64,000 bases of DNA from Parasphingopyxis sp. (lineage in GTDB: Bacteria > Pseudomonadota > Alphaproteobacteria > Sphingomonadales > Sphingomonadaceae). The position numbers and the translations under genes were made by a program. Under the pieces are notes generated by a model. It searched no databases. It was not told the DNA's origin and was given only the letters and a program-made list of their open reading frames with translations. The stretch is from contig NZ_JANQNS010000019.1 of NCBI RefSeq assembly GCF_028279465.1, forward strand, positions 41,017 through 105,016, given 5' to 3'. Of this stretch, positions 8,494 to 18,051 are shown piece by piece (the stretch's first letter is position 1; each line of letters begins with the position of its first letter).

Positions 8494-9183
8494 TTGGGCG
8501 TGTCTAAAGTCGAAGATATCGGACCACAGATCAAACGGCATAGGCTCGCGGGCAAGATGAGCTTACAGGATGTAGCCGACCGCACTGGAATATCCGTCTC
8601 GACGCTCTCCAAGATCGAGAACAATATCGTCAAACTCAGCTATTCGCGGATGATCACTATCAGCGAAGCCATCGGCATCAATCTGACCGAGCTGGTTTCC
8701 GGCAGTCAAGACGTCGACTCCCAGCCTGTCGTCACCGCGCGCCGCAGCGTTACATGGGCCGGACAGGGTGCGATCACAGAGACCAAAAACTATATCTACG
8801 AGTATCTGAACACCGACATTTCCAACAAGCATATGGTGCCGACCATCGCGACGGTAAAACCACGGTCGCTTGAGGAATATGGCGAGCTTGCCGTACACCG
8901 CGGCGAGGAGTTTGTGATTATCCTCGAAGGCGTGGCCGAACTTCACACCGAACATTACGAACCGTTACGGATGGAGAAAGGCGACTCCGTCTATATCGAC
9001 AGCACCATGCCGCATGCGATGATCTCACTGAGCGACGAGCCGGCGCGCATCCTGTTCGTCTGCACCCATGCCATTCGCAAGGATGCTTGGGAAAGCAGTG
9101 CGGTAGAAACGCAGGCGAAACCCAAGAGGCGCGGCAAGAAACCCAATGGCAAGGTCGGTAAAGAGGCCGCACCAAGCCGGTGA
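8494..9183 (+). CDS. XRE-family transcriptional regulator with C-terminal cupin domain
   Basis: This 229-residue protein has a helix-turn-helix at about residues 9-66 (DIGPQIKRHRL, then ISVSTLSKIEN). A cupin effector domain at about 110-190 shows HRGEEFVIILEG and GDSVYIDSTMPHAM. XRE-cupin proteins commonly control amino-acid, polyamine or small-molecule catabolism by sensing a metabolite in the cupin. The tail after residue 200 is Lys/Arg-rich. The start is a TTG at 8494, five nt after GGAGG (8484-8488); a GTG at 8500 is an alternative. It is the only regulator in the accessory half and lies next to operator site 2, so it is the best candidate to bind all five operators. Confidence 0.88.
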   Translation: MGVSKVEDIGPQIKRHRLAGKMSLQDVADRTGISVSTLSKIENNIVKLSYSRMITISEAIGINLTELVSGSQDVDSQPVVTARRSVTWAGQGAITETKNYIYEYLNTDISNKHMVPTIATVKPRSLEEYGELAVHRGEEFVIILEGVAELHTEHYEPLRMEKGDSVYIDSTMPHAMISLSDEPARILFVCTHAIRKDAWESSAVETQAKPKRRGKKPNGKVGKEAAPSR

Positions 9184-9219
9184 CCGTACACACCCGGACT
9201 GTGGATTTTGACACATAAG

Positions 9220-11001
9220 ATGGCGGACGATGTTCGCATCGAACGCAGCGTGTTGGTGCCGATGCGCGATGGGATTCGCCTGTCCACCGACCTCTACTTC
9301 CCCCCTGAGAGCGCAGGGCCGTTCGGTACGGTCCTTGTCCGCACACCTTATGACAAGCGCAAATGGCGCAAGGAACTACCGAACAAGCCGGGCCCGCTCG
9401 CTTTTGCCCGCAAGGGGTTTGCAGTCGCGGTGCAGGACAAGCGCGGCAAGTTCGAATCCGAAGACGATTATCTGTTCGGCGGCGGCGATGTGCTGGATAC
9501 CGAAGACACGGTGAACTGGCTGATCGGGCAATCCTGGTCGAGCGGCAAGGTCGCGATGTTCGGCTGTTCCTATCTCGGCGAAATCCAGATCCGCCACGCG
9601 CCGATGCGCAACCCGAATGTCGTCGCCTACTGCCCCCATGCCGCCGGCGGCGCACTAGGCAAGGCGGGCGGACGATACGCTTATGCAGCGACGCGCAATG
9701 GCGGCGCCATGGAGCTCGCTCAGATGGCTGGCTGGATGTATACGTCGGGTTCGAAGGCCTATTATCATCCGCGTGGTGAGTTGACCTCGGAAAAGCTCCG
9801 TATCGGCGCGGGCCTGTTCCGGCTGGAGCCCGATCCGCTACCGATCGATCTCAATGCGCTATGCGCACATCTGCCAACAAAGACGCTGATGGAAGCCGCC
9901 GGCGGACCGCCCACCGACTGGGTCGATGTGATGACACGGCCGCTCGACGATCCCTGGTGGGATCAGTTCGGCTATCTGAAGGGTGATGAGAAGATCGACA
10001 CGCCGTGCCTGCATATCAATTCCTGGTATGATTATGGCGTCGCTGAGACGCTCGATACGTTCAACCTGTTCCTAGACAATGCGGTGTCGGACGAGGCGCG
10101 GGACAACCAGTTCGTGGTGATTTCGCCATCGGACCATTGCAAGTTCGAGATGATCGGCAAACAGGCCGTTATCGGCGAACGCGCATTCGACAATGCCTAT
10201 TTCCCGTTTGAGGCGCTTTACGACAAATGGTTCGACCGCTGGTTGAACGGGCAGCGTGACGCACTCGATGATCTGCCGCCCGTGCAATATTATCTGATGG
10301 GCCGGGAGGCATGGGAAAGCGCCGATAACTGGCCGCCCGACGGCGTGACCTTTGTCAATTGGTATCTGCACAGCGGTGGAGGGGCCAATTCACGTCACGG
10401 CGATGGCTGCCTTTCCCGTGATCCGCCGGGCGAAGAAGCGCCGGATTCCTTCGTCTATGATCCAGCCGATCCGGTACCGTCCCATGGCGGCCCCGTAGCC
10501 TGTATGATGGAAAGCAAACTGGAGGGCGCATTCGATCAGCGGTTAATCGAATCGCGGCAGGATGTTCTAGTCTATTCCACTCCGCCTTTGGAGCAGGGCA
10601 TCAGCGTGGTCGGGCCGATTAAGGCACGCCTTTACGTCTCGTCCTCAGCGCCCGATACCGATGTCACCGTGAAACTGGTCGATGTCTATCCTGACGGTCG
10701 GGCGTTCAACGTACTGGAAGGCATATTGCGGCTGCGCTATCGCGAGGGCTTCGAACGGGAGGTATTCCTGTCGTCCGAAGAGATATGCTTGGCCGAAGTC
10801 GATCTCCAGGCTACGGCCAATCATTTCGGCCCGGGGCATCGGATTCGGATCGAAGTGTCGAGCAGCAACTTCCCGCGCTTCGATCGCAACATGAATACAG
10901 GCGGGCGGAATTTCGACGAAACCCACTTCGAGGTCGCGTACAACATGGTCCACCATAGCGACCGCTATCCCTCACATATCCTGTTGCCGATTATGCAGTA
11001 G
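9220..11001 (+). CDS. CocE/NonD-family hydrolase (S15 X-Pro dipeptidyl-peptidase type)
   Basis: This protein has 593 residues from the ATG at 9220; a TTG at 9208 would add four residues. The alpha/beta-hydrolase triad is visible as Ser117 in FGCSYLG, Asp271 in SWYDYG and His306 in SPSDHC. The C-terminal galactose-binding-like beta domain of the family follows (PIKARLYVSS to the end). Relatives are cocaine esterase, alpha-amino-acid ester hydrolases and X-Pro dipeptidyl peptidases. I see no signal peptide. It follows the regulator by 36 nt and converges on the S12 gene with an 11-bp overlap. In this context it may open an ester or amide bond of the imported compound. Confidence 0.85.
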   Translation: MADDVRIERSVLVPMRDGIRLSTDLYFPPESAGPFGTVLVRTPYDKRKWRKELPNKPGPLAFARKGFAVAVQDKRGKFESEDDYLFGGGDVLDTEDTVNWLIGQSWSSGKVAMFGCSYLGEIQIRHAPMRNPNVVAYCPHAAGGALGKAGGRYAYAATRNGGAMELAQMAGWMYTSGSKAYYHPRGELTSEKLRIGAGLFRLEPDPLPIDLNALCAHLPTKTLMEAAGGPPTDWVDVMTRPLDDPWWDQFGYLKGDEKIDTPCLHINSWYDYGVAETLDTFNLFLDNAVSDEARDNQFVVISPSDHCKFEMIGKQAVIGERAFDNAYFPFEALYDKWFDRWLNGQRDALDDLPPVQYYLMGREAWESADNWPPDGVTFVNWYLHSGGGANSRHGDGCLSRDPPGEEAPDSFVYDPADPVPSHGGPVACMMESKLEGAFDQRLIESRQDVLVYSTPPLEQGISVVGPIKARLYVSSSAPDTDVTVKLVDVYPDGRAFNVLEGILRLRYREGFEREVFLSSEEICLAEVDLQATANHFGPGHRIRIEVSSSNFPRFDRNMNTGGRNFDETHFEVAYNMVHHSDRYPSHILLPIMQ

Positions 11002-12433
11002 CGTCGGACACTTTACGAGCGACGCCAAAACCGGCGGCAAAAAGCGCAGGCCCCTGATCATCCGAAAAGAAGCGCACCCGCATACCATCTCTCGCCAATG
11101 CCTGCATTCCGGAGAAGCGGAACGGGCCGCGGAAGAGATTTTCCTGGGCCGGCTCCAAAACGCAGTCGTAAACCCAGCCATCGCGCAACCGCATGTCGAT
11201 TCCATTCTCGCCTTGGCTGATATCGATGACGCCATTGGCAGGATGGAAATAGCTGCCGAGTATATCGGAGATTTCAGGGGTGTCCTGGACGTATTCCGCC
11301 AGCTGGTTCTCGTAATATGCGCTCACGCCATCGCGTTCCTGCTTTACCAGCGTGTCGAACAATGACGACCAGTCTCGCGGTTCGCGCTCGGCCAGCCTGT
11401 CGATCATGGTATAGGTACTCGCTTTCACGGCCGCGCTGCTGTTGAGATTGGCGTACACGGCTACGCCATTGTCACGCAGTGGATCGAGCATGGTGAAGGT
11501 GGATACGCCGAACTCGCCGCCTTCGTGCAGCAATACCGGGCCGTTGGGCGTATCGCGGCATTGCCAACCCATCCCATAGGAAAGAAAATGATTATCGAGC
11601 GCGGGCACGGAAGGTGCGTAGACATGGGGTCTGTGCATTTCCGCCATCGCCTCTGCCGAAACGATGCGCTTTCCATCGGCCTCCCCCTTGCCGAGATGGA
11701 AGGCCATCCAGCGCGCCGCGTCGTTGGCGGTCGAATAGACACAACTCTCACCGATTTGGCCGCCGCATTGCGCCATGCCGATCGGTGCGACGCCATCGTC
11801 GAATTCACCATGCGGAAAAGCGTGAGATTTGTCCGGCACATAGCAACCTTCGTGAATGAAGGTTCTGTTCTGGCCCAGCGGATCGCTGATCGCTTCTTTC
11901 AGATATTCGGCAAAGGGTTTACCGCTGACCCGCGCGATCACTTCGGACATCAGCGTGTATGCCGGGTTGAGGTAGGTGAAGAGTTCGCGAAAGCCGGCGA
12001 TCGGCTCAAGATAGCGCATACGTTCGAAGATCGTATCGACGCCGAGTTCCAGATTGCGACCCCAGTTCAAGATGCCTTCGCCGCGATAGCCAAGACGCAT
12101 GGACAGGAGATCGCGCAAAGTTGCAAGGCTGGTTAATCGCTCGTCATGCAGTTGGAATTCAGGCAGATGTTGACGCACCGGATCATCGAAGGTCATCGCC
12201 CCCGCATCGACAAGGATTGCTGCGGCCGTCGCCGTATAGGCCTTGCTGCAAGAGGCGAGCTGGAAACTGGTATCGGGACCGACGGTGCCCCCTTTTTCCA
12301 GATCGCACACGCCAAGCCCCAGCGCTTCGCGCTTTTCGCCGGAAAACACCGCTACCGCCATGCCCGGTACGGCGAACTTTTCCATGATCGGCGACAGGGT
12401 CGACCGGACTTCATCGCTATCGGGCATTGGCAT
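10991..12433 (-). CDS. S12 family serine hydrolase (beta-lactamase fold, MlrB-type class)
   Basis: This 480-residue protein has all three S12 motifs: S61-C-S-K64, Y154-L-N156 and H303-E-G305. A C-terminal beta-barrel-like extension from about residue 390 follows. The family includes D-aminopeptidases, esterases, class C beta-lactamases and MlrB, which cuts linear microcystin. No clear signal peptide is visible, which points to cytosolic action. It is the last gene of the TonB-MFS-S12-S12-M81-M81-S12 operon, 17 nt after the M81 gene. It is quite divergent from the other two S12 proteins, so it may have a different bond specificity. Confidence 0.85.
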   Translation of the reverse strand: MPMPDSDEVRSTLSPIMEKFAVPGMAVAVFSGEKREALGLGVCDLEKGGTVGPDTSFQLASCSKAYTATAAAILVDAGAMTFDDPVRQHLPEFQLHDERLTSLATLRDLLSMRLGYRGEGILNWGRNLELGVDTIFERMRYLEPIAGFRELFTYLNPAYTLMSEVIARVSGKPFAEYLKEAISDPLGQNRTFIHEGCYVPDKSHAFPHGEFDDGVAPIGMAQCGGQIGESCVYSTANDAARWMAFHLGKGEADGKRIVSAEAMAEMHRPHVYAPSVPALDNHFLSYGMGWQCRDTPNGPVLLHEGGEFGVSTFTMLDPLRDNGVAVYANLNSSAAVKASTYTMIDRLAEREPRDWSSLFDTLVKQERDGVSAYYENQLAEYVQDTPEISDILGSYFHPANGVIDISQGENGIDMRLRDGWVYDCVLEPAQENLFRGPFRFSGMQALARDGMRVRFFSDDQGPALFAAGFGVARKVSDATA

Positions 12434-12450
12434 CGGCGCGCTCCAATTTC

Positions 12451-13914
12451 TTAGCCTGCAAATGTGGCTTCGGGATCGAGCGGCCAGATCGGCCGCGGTA
12501 CGTTTTTATATGTGAAGGTGGTGAGATCGAGGCTTGTGACCCCGGGGGCCACGGCATAGATAATCCGGTCCGCCAAGGGACTGAACTTGGCATGGAAATG
12601 TTGTGCCGATTTCAACACCAGCAATCGCTTGGTCGTTGGATTAATGCCCAAACCGGTGAAGCATTCGGGGCTGTGCGTCTGTTCGCGCGCCGCGGACAAC
12701 ACGACATCTATGCCGTGCAGGCGGACCGCCGCCGCGCGACCCAAGGGTTGTTCATAACCGAAAGAAATCTGCGAAAGCGCCGGGTTAAGTGCTGTAACCG
12801 TCACCTCGGCATCCACGGGATCACCGGAATATCGACCAACCTTGCCGCCGATCCGTAAGGGCAAGTTGGCACCGACACCGGCGGTAAAGGCGAAATCCAC
12901 GGCCACGGGATCCCAGATCATGCCGAGCGCCGCATTCTCTGTTTTTCGGTCGATCAGTTCGCGCAGTAAATGGGTCGAGTCGCTGCCGGCTCCGCCGCCA
13001 GCATTGTCCGCCGTATCGGCAATTATCGTCAGGCCGTCCTCATGCGCGGCAGCCTCGTCGAAGGCATCCGCGACCGACGTCGTCGGCGCAGCGACTTGAT
13101 CGCGCAGAGCGAAAAATTCAGAGCCGATCTCGCGGCACAGCGCTTCGGCGCGAGGCATGTCATTATCGGTCACCGCGATCACGGCGGCGCCGACATGCGG
13201 CGTATCGGCAAAGAAGAAGCCATGCGCGATTGACAGCGAGAGTATGCCGGCTTCTTTTTCCATCTCCATCAGCCGGTCGACCAGCCCGCGCATCGGCTCG
13301 CGCGTTGTGTGAAAAAGCCCCATCATTGGCAGCTTGCAGTAGGCGGCCGTCGGCTTCGTATCGCCCGCGACCGTTGCTTCGAGAATATCGAGCAACTCAT
13401 CAGCGCGCTCGAGGAAATCGGTATGCGGATATTCCTTGCAGGCGATGATCAGCGTCGCGTGGGCCATCATCGCTTCAGTGATATTGCCATGCAAATCGAT
13501 CTCGGCGCCGATCGGCACCTCTGGCCCGACAATCTCGCGTACGGCCCGCAATATCTCGCCTTCGCAATCGTCATAGCCTTCGGCGAGCTGAGCGCCATGC
13601 AGGAACAGGGCGACCGCATCCACCGGCATCGCCTTGCGCAGATCGCTCAGCAGTTCGTCGCGAAGCGCTTCGAAATCGGCACGGATTGTCGGCCCGCTCG
13701 GTGTCGCCGCCGCCCCGATGCTTTCAACGACATCATAACCGCGCTCTGTCGCTTTTGCGGTCAATGCGCATTCGATCGCTTGCAGACGTATCGGCACCAG
13801 CTCTCCGCGTGAAGGACGGTGTAGCAACCCCTCGCGGAAATTCTCGATGCTGGTCGGGATCGGCGAAAAGGCGCTCGATTCATGGGCGAAGCAGGCAGTG
13901 AAAATCCTCATCAT
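12451..13914 (-). CDS. M81 family metallopeptidase (MlrC-like), copy 1
   Basis: This 487-residue protein has the M81 hallmarks: H11-E12 in FAHESSAF, LHGAQ with DDCEGE near 105-120, DLHGN near 140, EYPHTD near 161-166, and IADTADNAGGG in the second half. M81 enzymes are zinc peptidases. MlrC of microcystin-degrading sphingomonads, the best-known member, releases Adda and small products from linearised microcystin. The start overlaps the preceding M81 gene as ATGA. The tandem arrangement with a second divergent copy suggests sequential or parallel cleavage of different bonds. No signal peptide is seen. Confidence 0.88.
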   Translation of the reverse strand: MMRIFTACFAHESSAFSPIPTSIENFREGLLHRPSRGELVPIRLQAIECALTAKATERGYDVVESIGAAATPSGPTIRADFEALRDELLSDLRKAMPVDAVALFLHGAQLAEGYDDCEGEILRAVREIVGPEVPIGAEIDLHGNITEAMMAHATLIIACKEYPHTDFLERADELLDILEATVAGDTKPTAAYCKLPMMGLFHTTREPMRGLVDRLMEMEKEAGILSLSIAHGFFFADTPHVGAAVIAVTDNDMPRAEALCREIGSEFFALRDQVAAPTTSVADAFDEAAAHEDGLTIIADTADNAGGGAGSDSTHLLRELIDRKTENAALGMIWDPVAVDFAFTAGVGANLPLRIGGKVGRYSGDPVDAEVTVTALNPALSQISFGYEQPLGRAAAVRLHGIDVVLSAAREQTHSPECFTGLGINPTTKRLLVLKSAQHFHAKFSPLADRIIYAVAPGVTSLDLTTFTYKNVPRPIWPLDPEATFAG

Positions 13915-15392
13915 GCACTCCAGTTCCGGCCAAACGCATCGAAGGGAGGCTCGTCCAGCGGGTAGATGGGTCGCGGAATCCGTTCGAACTGCATGGCGCG
14001 ATAATCCATGCTCACTGCGCCGGGCGGTGTCGCGTAGATGATGCGCGCTGCGAAGGGCGCGAAAGCCTCGTGGAAATGCTGCTGACCCTTAACTACGACA
14101 ATCTTCTGCGTACGCGGATCGATGCCGAACGCCTCGAAACAGGCGGGATCGAAAACCTGGTTGCGCAGACTGTTGAGGACGATGGAGATGCCATCCACTT
14201 TGATCAGCACTGCATCGCCAAGCGGCATATCCATGCCTTGGGCCAATTGCGTGGCATCGGTGCGGCCGGCGACGATCTCCGCCTCGACATCGAGCGGAGC
14301 GCCTGATCCGGGACCGCATTTGCCGCCGATGCGTAATGCCATCCGTGCGCCCGGCCCAGCGCGCAGTGCGAATCTCACTGCCATGGGATCCCAAAGCATG
14401 CCCAGCGCGGCATCGCTGGCTCCGGCATCGAGCAGAGCGCGCAGCAGGAAGGTCGAATCCCCGGCCGCGCCGCCGCCCGGATTGTCGGTCGTATCGGCAA
14501 TAATGACCGGCCCATCTTCAGTGCGCATCGCCTCGGCAATCGCGTCCTCGGCGCTCATCCGCTCCGCCCGGATCGTATCGCGCATGGCAAAATAGCGGTT
14601 GGCGATATCCTCCAGCACTGCCTTGGCTTTTGGCGTTTCACCATCCGTGCACAGGATCACATTCGCGCTGCAATCCGCAACGTCGGACCAGGCAAAGCCG
14701 TGGGTCAGGCTGACGGCCAATATATTGTCTTCGCCTTCCAGCGATCTTACCGCATCGACCAATTCGCGCATCGCCGGTTCTGTCGTGTAATATGTGCCGA
14801 GCATCGGTACGCGCTGGCGCGTCAGCACAGGGTTGATCTCGCCGGCCACGGTGCGCTCCAACAGGCCGGCAAGCTGCTCCGCCCGATCGCCAAAATCGAT
14901 ATGCGGATATTCGAGACAGGCCAGCGCGATATCGGCACTCTCGATCATCGTATCGGACACATTGCCATGCAGATCGAAGCTCACGCCAATGGGCACGGAC
15001 GGGCCGACGACATCCCGGATCGCCGCCAGCAGATCGCCTTCGCAATCGTCGGTTCCCTCTGCGACTTGCGCGCCGTGAAGGAAAAGCGCGACGGCATCGA
15101 GCGGCATGGCCGCCGCAACCGCGTCGAGCATTTCCGTCCTGAGCCTGGCATAGTTTTCGCGCCCCATCGGGCGGCTCGGTTGGGCGCCTGCCAGCAAGCC
15201 GAACGCCGGCTTATGTCCGCGCGCTTCCCATATCTCCGCCCAGTTTACGCCATCGAGCGTTTGGCTGCGCCAATCGCTACCCTCACCGGTAGAAGGCAGA
15301 TACAGAAATGCCTCACGGAAATTCTCAAGGCCGGTCGGGATCGGCGAAAAGCGGCTCGTCTCGTGGATCATGACAGCGCAAAAGACTTTCAT
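13911..15392 (-). CDS. M81 family metallopeptidase (MlrC-like), copy 2
   Basis: This 493-residue paralogue of the neighbouring M81 gene has the same landmarks: IHETSRFSPIP at the N-terminus, LHGAQ with DDCEGD, DLHGN, EYPHID, and ADTTDNPGGGA. The C-terminal domain ends in a shared RIPRPIYPLD motif (VPRPIWPLD in the other copy). The start and stop both overlap neighbours by 4 nt, so synthesis should be coupled with the S12 and M81 genes on either side. The two copies are clearly related but far from identical, suggesting an old duplication and different substrates. Confidence 0.88.
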   Translation of the reverse strand: MKVFCAVMIHETSRFSPIPTGLENFREAFLYLPSTGEGSDWRSQTLDGVNWAEIWEARGHKPAFGLLAGAQPSRPMGRENYARLRTEMLDAVAAAMPLDAVALFLHGAQVAEGTDDCEGDLLAAIRDVVGPSVPIGVSFDLHGNVSDTMIESADIALACLEYPHIDFGDRAEQLAGLLERTVAGEINPVLTRQRVPMLGTYYTTEPAMRELVDAVRSLEGEDNILAVSLTHGFAWSDVADCSANVILCTDGETPKAKAVLEDIANRYFAMRDTIRAERMSAEDAIAEAMRTEDGPVIIADTTDNPGGGAAGDSTFLLRALLDAGASDAALGMLWDPMAVRFALRAGPGARMALRIGGKCGPGSGAPLDVEAEIVAGRTDATQLAQGMDMPLGDAVLIKVDGISIVLNSLRNQVFDPACFEAFGIDPRTQKIVVVKGQQHFHEAFAPFAARIIYATPPGAVSMDYRAMQFERIPRPIYPLDEPPFDAFGRNWSA

Positions 15393-16720
15393 GACGCAGC
15401 CTCGCCGGTTCGACGCGCCATCCGTTCGATAACGAAAAAGAGCTGCGGAACGCCGGAATCGTCGAATTCATGAAAGGAGAGCCAGGTCGGCGCGCCAAGT
15501 TCACCGACCCGCGTTTCGAAGATCGAACGGTCGAGCGGTTCCAGGACCAGCCCGTCAAGAACCGGCGGCGTTGCATCGCCATCGGCGCGCAGCAAAAGCG
15601 TGGATTCTTCGCCGACTGTGATGCGAAACCGCATGCCATGACGCCGGTAACAGCCCTCATAGATGGAGAGATCGGTTGGGGCTTCGCCCGCAGGGCGGCG
15701 GTCCGGAGCGGAGCCGACTGCACATGCCTCGCGCAGCAGTGGTTCGAGTTCACGATAGACGGCGAGCACGGCATCGCCTGTAGCGGCGAAGGCCCAGGCA
15801 GTTTTCTGCTCGGGGGCGATCCTGAGGAAGCTGCTGGTGCCCTCGGTACCGCCATCATGACCGAATAACCGGCTGCCCATCCCGTCCAGCAAGATCGCGC
15901 CATAGCCCCAGCCTTCGAAGCGATAATTGTGCGGCAATGCAATGACTGGCGTCGTCAGCCCTTCAACCAGCTCTGCATTGTCCAGCAGGCCAACGCCCCA
16001 GCGCGCAAGATCGGGCATACTCATCGCCAAAACCGCGCCCGAAGCGATGTTCGAATTCGGTCCGAACGTGCTGGGCACCAGTTCGCCATCGATCGTCGAG
16101 AAGTGCACCGCCGTGCGCATCCGAATCTTGTCTTCAGGCAGAATAGCTATGTGTGCGAGACCACAATCCTCCCGCAAATGCCGGCCGAGCGCATCCTGGT
16201 AAACCTTGCCGCCGCGTACCTCGAGAATGCGGCCGAGAATATTGTAAGCGACATTGGCGTAGGAAAACCGGTCGCCAGGCGTAAAGAGTGATCCGATTTC
16301 GTCGATTTCCGCCATGAACTTGCGCAGCACGTCGGGACCCCGGCCGACTTCGAATATCACATCGCCATCGAGCCCGCCGGTATGGCTGAGCAGCTGGCCG
16401 ATGGTGATTGCGCTATCCCGGAGCGTTTCGATATGGGCAAGTTCCGGCGCGGCCTCGATCACCGGCATTTCGAGCGTGAGCGCGCCGTCAACTATCATCC
16501 GCCAGATCAGTTCCGCGGTGATCAGCTTGGTGATCGAGCCGATATGGAGGACTGTATCGGTCGTCGCGGCGATATCCTCGGGGACATTGGCACGACCAGC
16601 GACACAGGCATGTTCGCCACTCTGCCCTGCAATCGCCAGACAGCCGGCATCGATCCGGCCATCCGCGCAGGCCGCGTCCAGCACCGCCTGCAGCTCTTCG
16701 GCACTGTTTCGCGCGATCAT
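15389..16720 (-). CDS. S12 family serine hydrolase, second of three
   Basis: This 443-residue protein has the S12 catalytic set S62-I-T-K65, Y154-A-N156 and H288-D-G290. The segment GQLLSHTGGLDGD and the order of motifs place it with beta-lactamase-related serine hydrolases such as D-aminopeptidases and MlrB. It is coupled by ATGA overlaps to the upstream S12 gene and the downstream M81 gene. It aligns better with the 16717-18051 protein than with the 10991-12433 one. No signal peptide is evident, so it probably acts on a compound already imported by the TonB receptor and MFS carrier. Confidence 0.86.
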   Translation of the reverse strand: MIARNSAEELQAVLDAACADGRIDAGCLAIAGQSGEHACVAGRANVPEDIAATTDTVLHIGSITKLITAELIWRMIVDGALTLEMPVIEAAPELAHIETLRDSAITIGQLLSHTGGLDGDVIFEVGRGPDVLRKFMAEIDEIGSLFTPGDRFSYANVAYNILGRILEVRGGKVYQDALGRHLREDCGLAHIAILPEDKIRMRTAVHFSTIDGELVPSTFGPNSNIASGAVLAMSMPDLARWGVGLLDNAELVEGLTTPVIALPHNYRFEGWGYGAILLDGMGSRLFGHDGGTEGTSSFLRIAPEQKTAWAFAATGDAVLAVYRELEPLLREACAVGSAPDRRPAGEAPTDLSIYEGCYRRHGMRFRITVGEESTLLLRADGDATPPVLDGLVLEPLDRSIFETRVGELGAPTWLSFHEFDDSGVPQLFFVIERMARRTGEAAS

Positions 16721-18051
16721 ACAACGGCTCCGTCGACACGGCGATGCAGGCGGCCCGCGTAAAAGAGCGCTGGCCTGCCCTGTTCGTCAGGATCGAAAAA
16801 CGCGTTGACGATCTTGTCGTTGCCGTACAGCTCACAACGGAAACGTCCCTCCCCGATCGGGTGGAGAGGAAAAACGACATCGTCGAAACCGAAGAATTTC
16901 GATTTTGCGACCACCTTCAGTCGATCGCTTTCGGCCGTGACATGCATCGTCACGCCGATATTGTCGTAGACACCCACATAGCGGGACAGGTCGGCGACAT
17001 TCTTGACGGGTTCCGGAATGTCCGGCTCGGGCACACCGCCGCAAACCTCTTGGAAAATCGGATAGGCCAGGTCTTGCCAGGCATGCTGCGTATCGCCGCC
17101 ATTGGCGCACATGGCGATGGCCAGTTCGTGCTCCGGCACAAACCAGAGAGCGGCAGCCTGTCCGATCGTTCCGCCATCATGGCCGACAAAGCGCGTGCCA
17201 CCGTTGCGGATCGCTTTCCAGCCGAGTCCCCATTCGCTGCCATCCGGCAGTTCGGTCTGGACCGCGCGCATCGCCTCTGCGGACGCCCTGTTGAGTACGT
17301 CATGTCCGAAAATATGCACATTCGCGTAGGCGATCAGTTCTTCGACGGTCGAGAAGAGCGACAGCCCGGCAGCTCCCATGGCGCGCGGCAGCAGGGTGAG
17401 TGACACCACCCTGGCTTTCCCGTCCTCATCGACTTCATGGCCTACGGACGTGCGGCAAAACGCGGCGTTCTCGGCAAAGCATGTCGAGCGAGTGGCCTCT
17501 ATCGGATCGAGAAGCCGGTCCTTGAGTATCTGCTCGTAGCTCTGGCCGTACACAACCTCCAGCATCCGGCCAAGAATGGCATAGCCAGCGCTGGAGTAAC
17601 TGTAGTAACGGCCGGGCGCGGTCAGGAAATCGAGATCCTTGCAAAGCACCATCAGCCGTGCAAGCGCATCGTCATCCCGCCCGGTATCGATAAAGAGATC
17701 GCCGTCCAGACCGCTGATATGCGCCATCAGCTGCCGTGCAGTGAATGGTCCTGCCTCAGGCCCCCTTCCCAGTTGTATGGGAATATACTGGCTGACCGGC
17801 GCGTCGATATCGATTAGCCCGTCTTCCGCCGCCTGCATGGCTAACGTTGCTGTGTGGCTCTTCGTGATCGACCCTATCTGGAATAGGCTGTCGGGAAGCA
17901 CTTCGACGCCGGTTTCGATATTTACCACACCGGTTGCCGCCGAAACCATCTCGCCCGTCAGACTTACGGCGAATGCCAGGCCCGGAACGTGAGCGGTTTT
18001 CGCAGCAAGCTCGATGCGTACCTGAAGGTCGGCCGCGTCTGGCTGTGTCAT
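16717..18051 (-). CDS. S12 family serine hydrolase, first of three (YSS variant motif)
   Basis: This protein has 444 residues from the ATG at 18051, which overlaps the MFS stop as ATGA. A longer upstream reading lies inside the MFS gene and was discarded. The nucleophile motif is S61-I-T-K64 and the third motif is H291-D-G293. The second motif reads Y152-S-S154, where most S12 enzymes have Y-x-N. The base Tyr is retained, so activity is likely, but polar contacts in the active site differ from the two sister enzymes. The C-terminal lipocalin-like extension (about 350-444) resembles that of its neighbour. Confidence 0.85.
   Translation of the reverse strand: MTQPDAADLQVRIELAAKTAHVPGLAFAVSLTGEMVSAATGVVNIETGVEVLPDSLFQIGSITKSHTATLAMQAAEDGLIDIDAPVSQYIPIQLGRGPEAGPFTARQLMAHISGLDGDLFIDTGRDDDALARLMVLCKDLDFLTAPGRYYSYSSAGYAILGRMLEVVYGQSYEQILKDRLLDPIEATRSTCFAENAAFCRTSVGHEVDEDGKARVVSLTLLPRAMGAAGLSLFSTVEELIAYANVHIFGHDVLNRASAEAMRAVQTELPDGSEWGLGWKAIRNGGTRFVGHDGGTIGQAAALWFVPEHELAIAMCANGGDTQHAWQDLAYPIFQEVCGGVPEPDIPEPVKNVADLSRYVGVYDNIGVTMHVTAESDRLKVVAKSKFFGFDDVVFPLHPIGEGRFRCELYGNDKIVNAFFDPDEQGRPALFYAGRLHRRVDGAVV

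Noticed and set aside
8918..9655. Minus-strand open frame opposite the regulator and CocE-type genes
   Set aside because: Very high Arg/Ser/Cys content and overlap with two well-supported genes.
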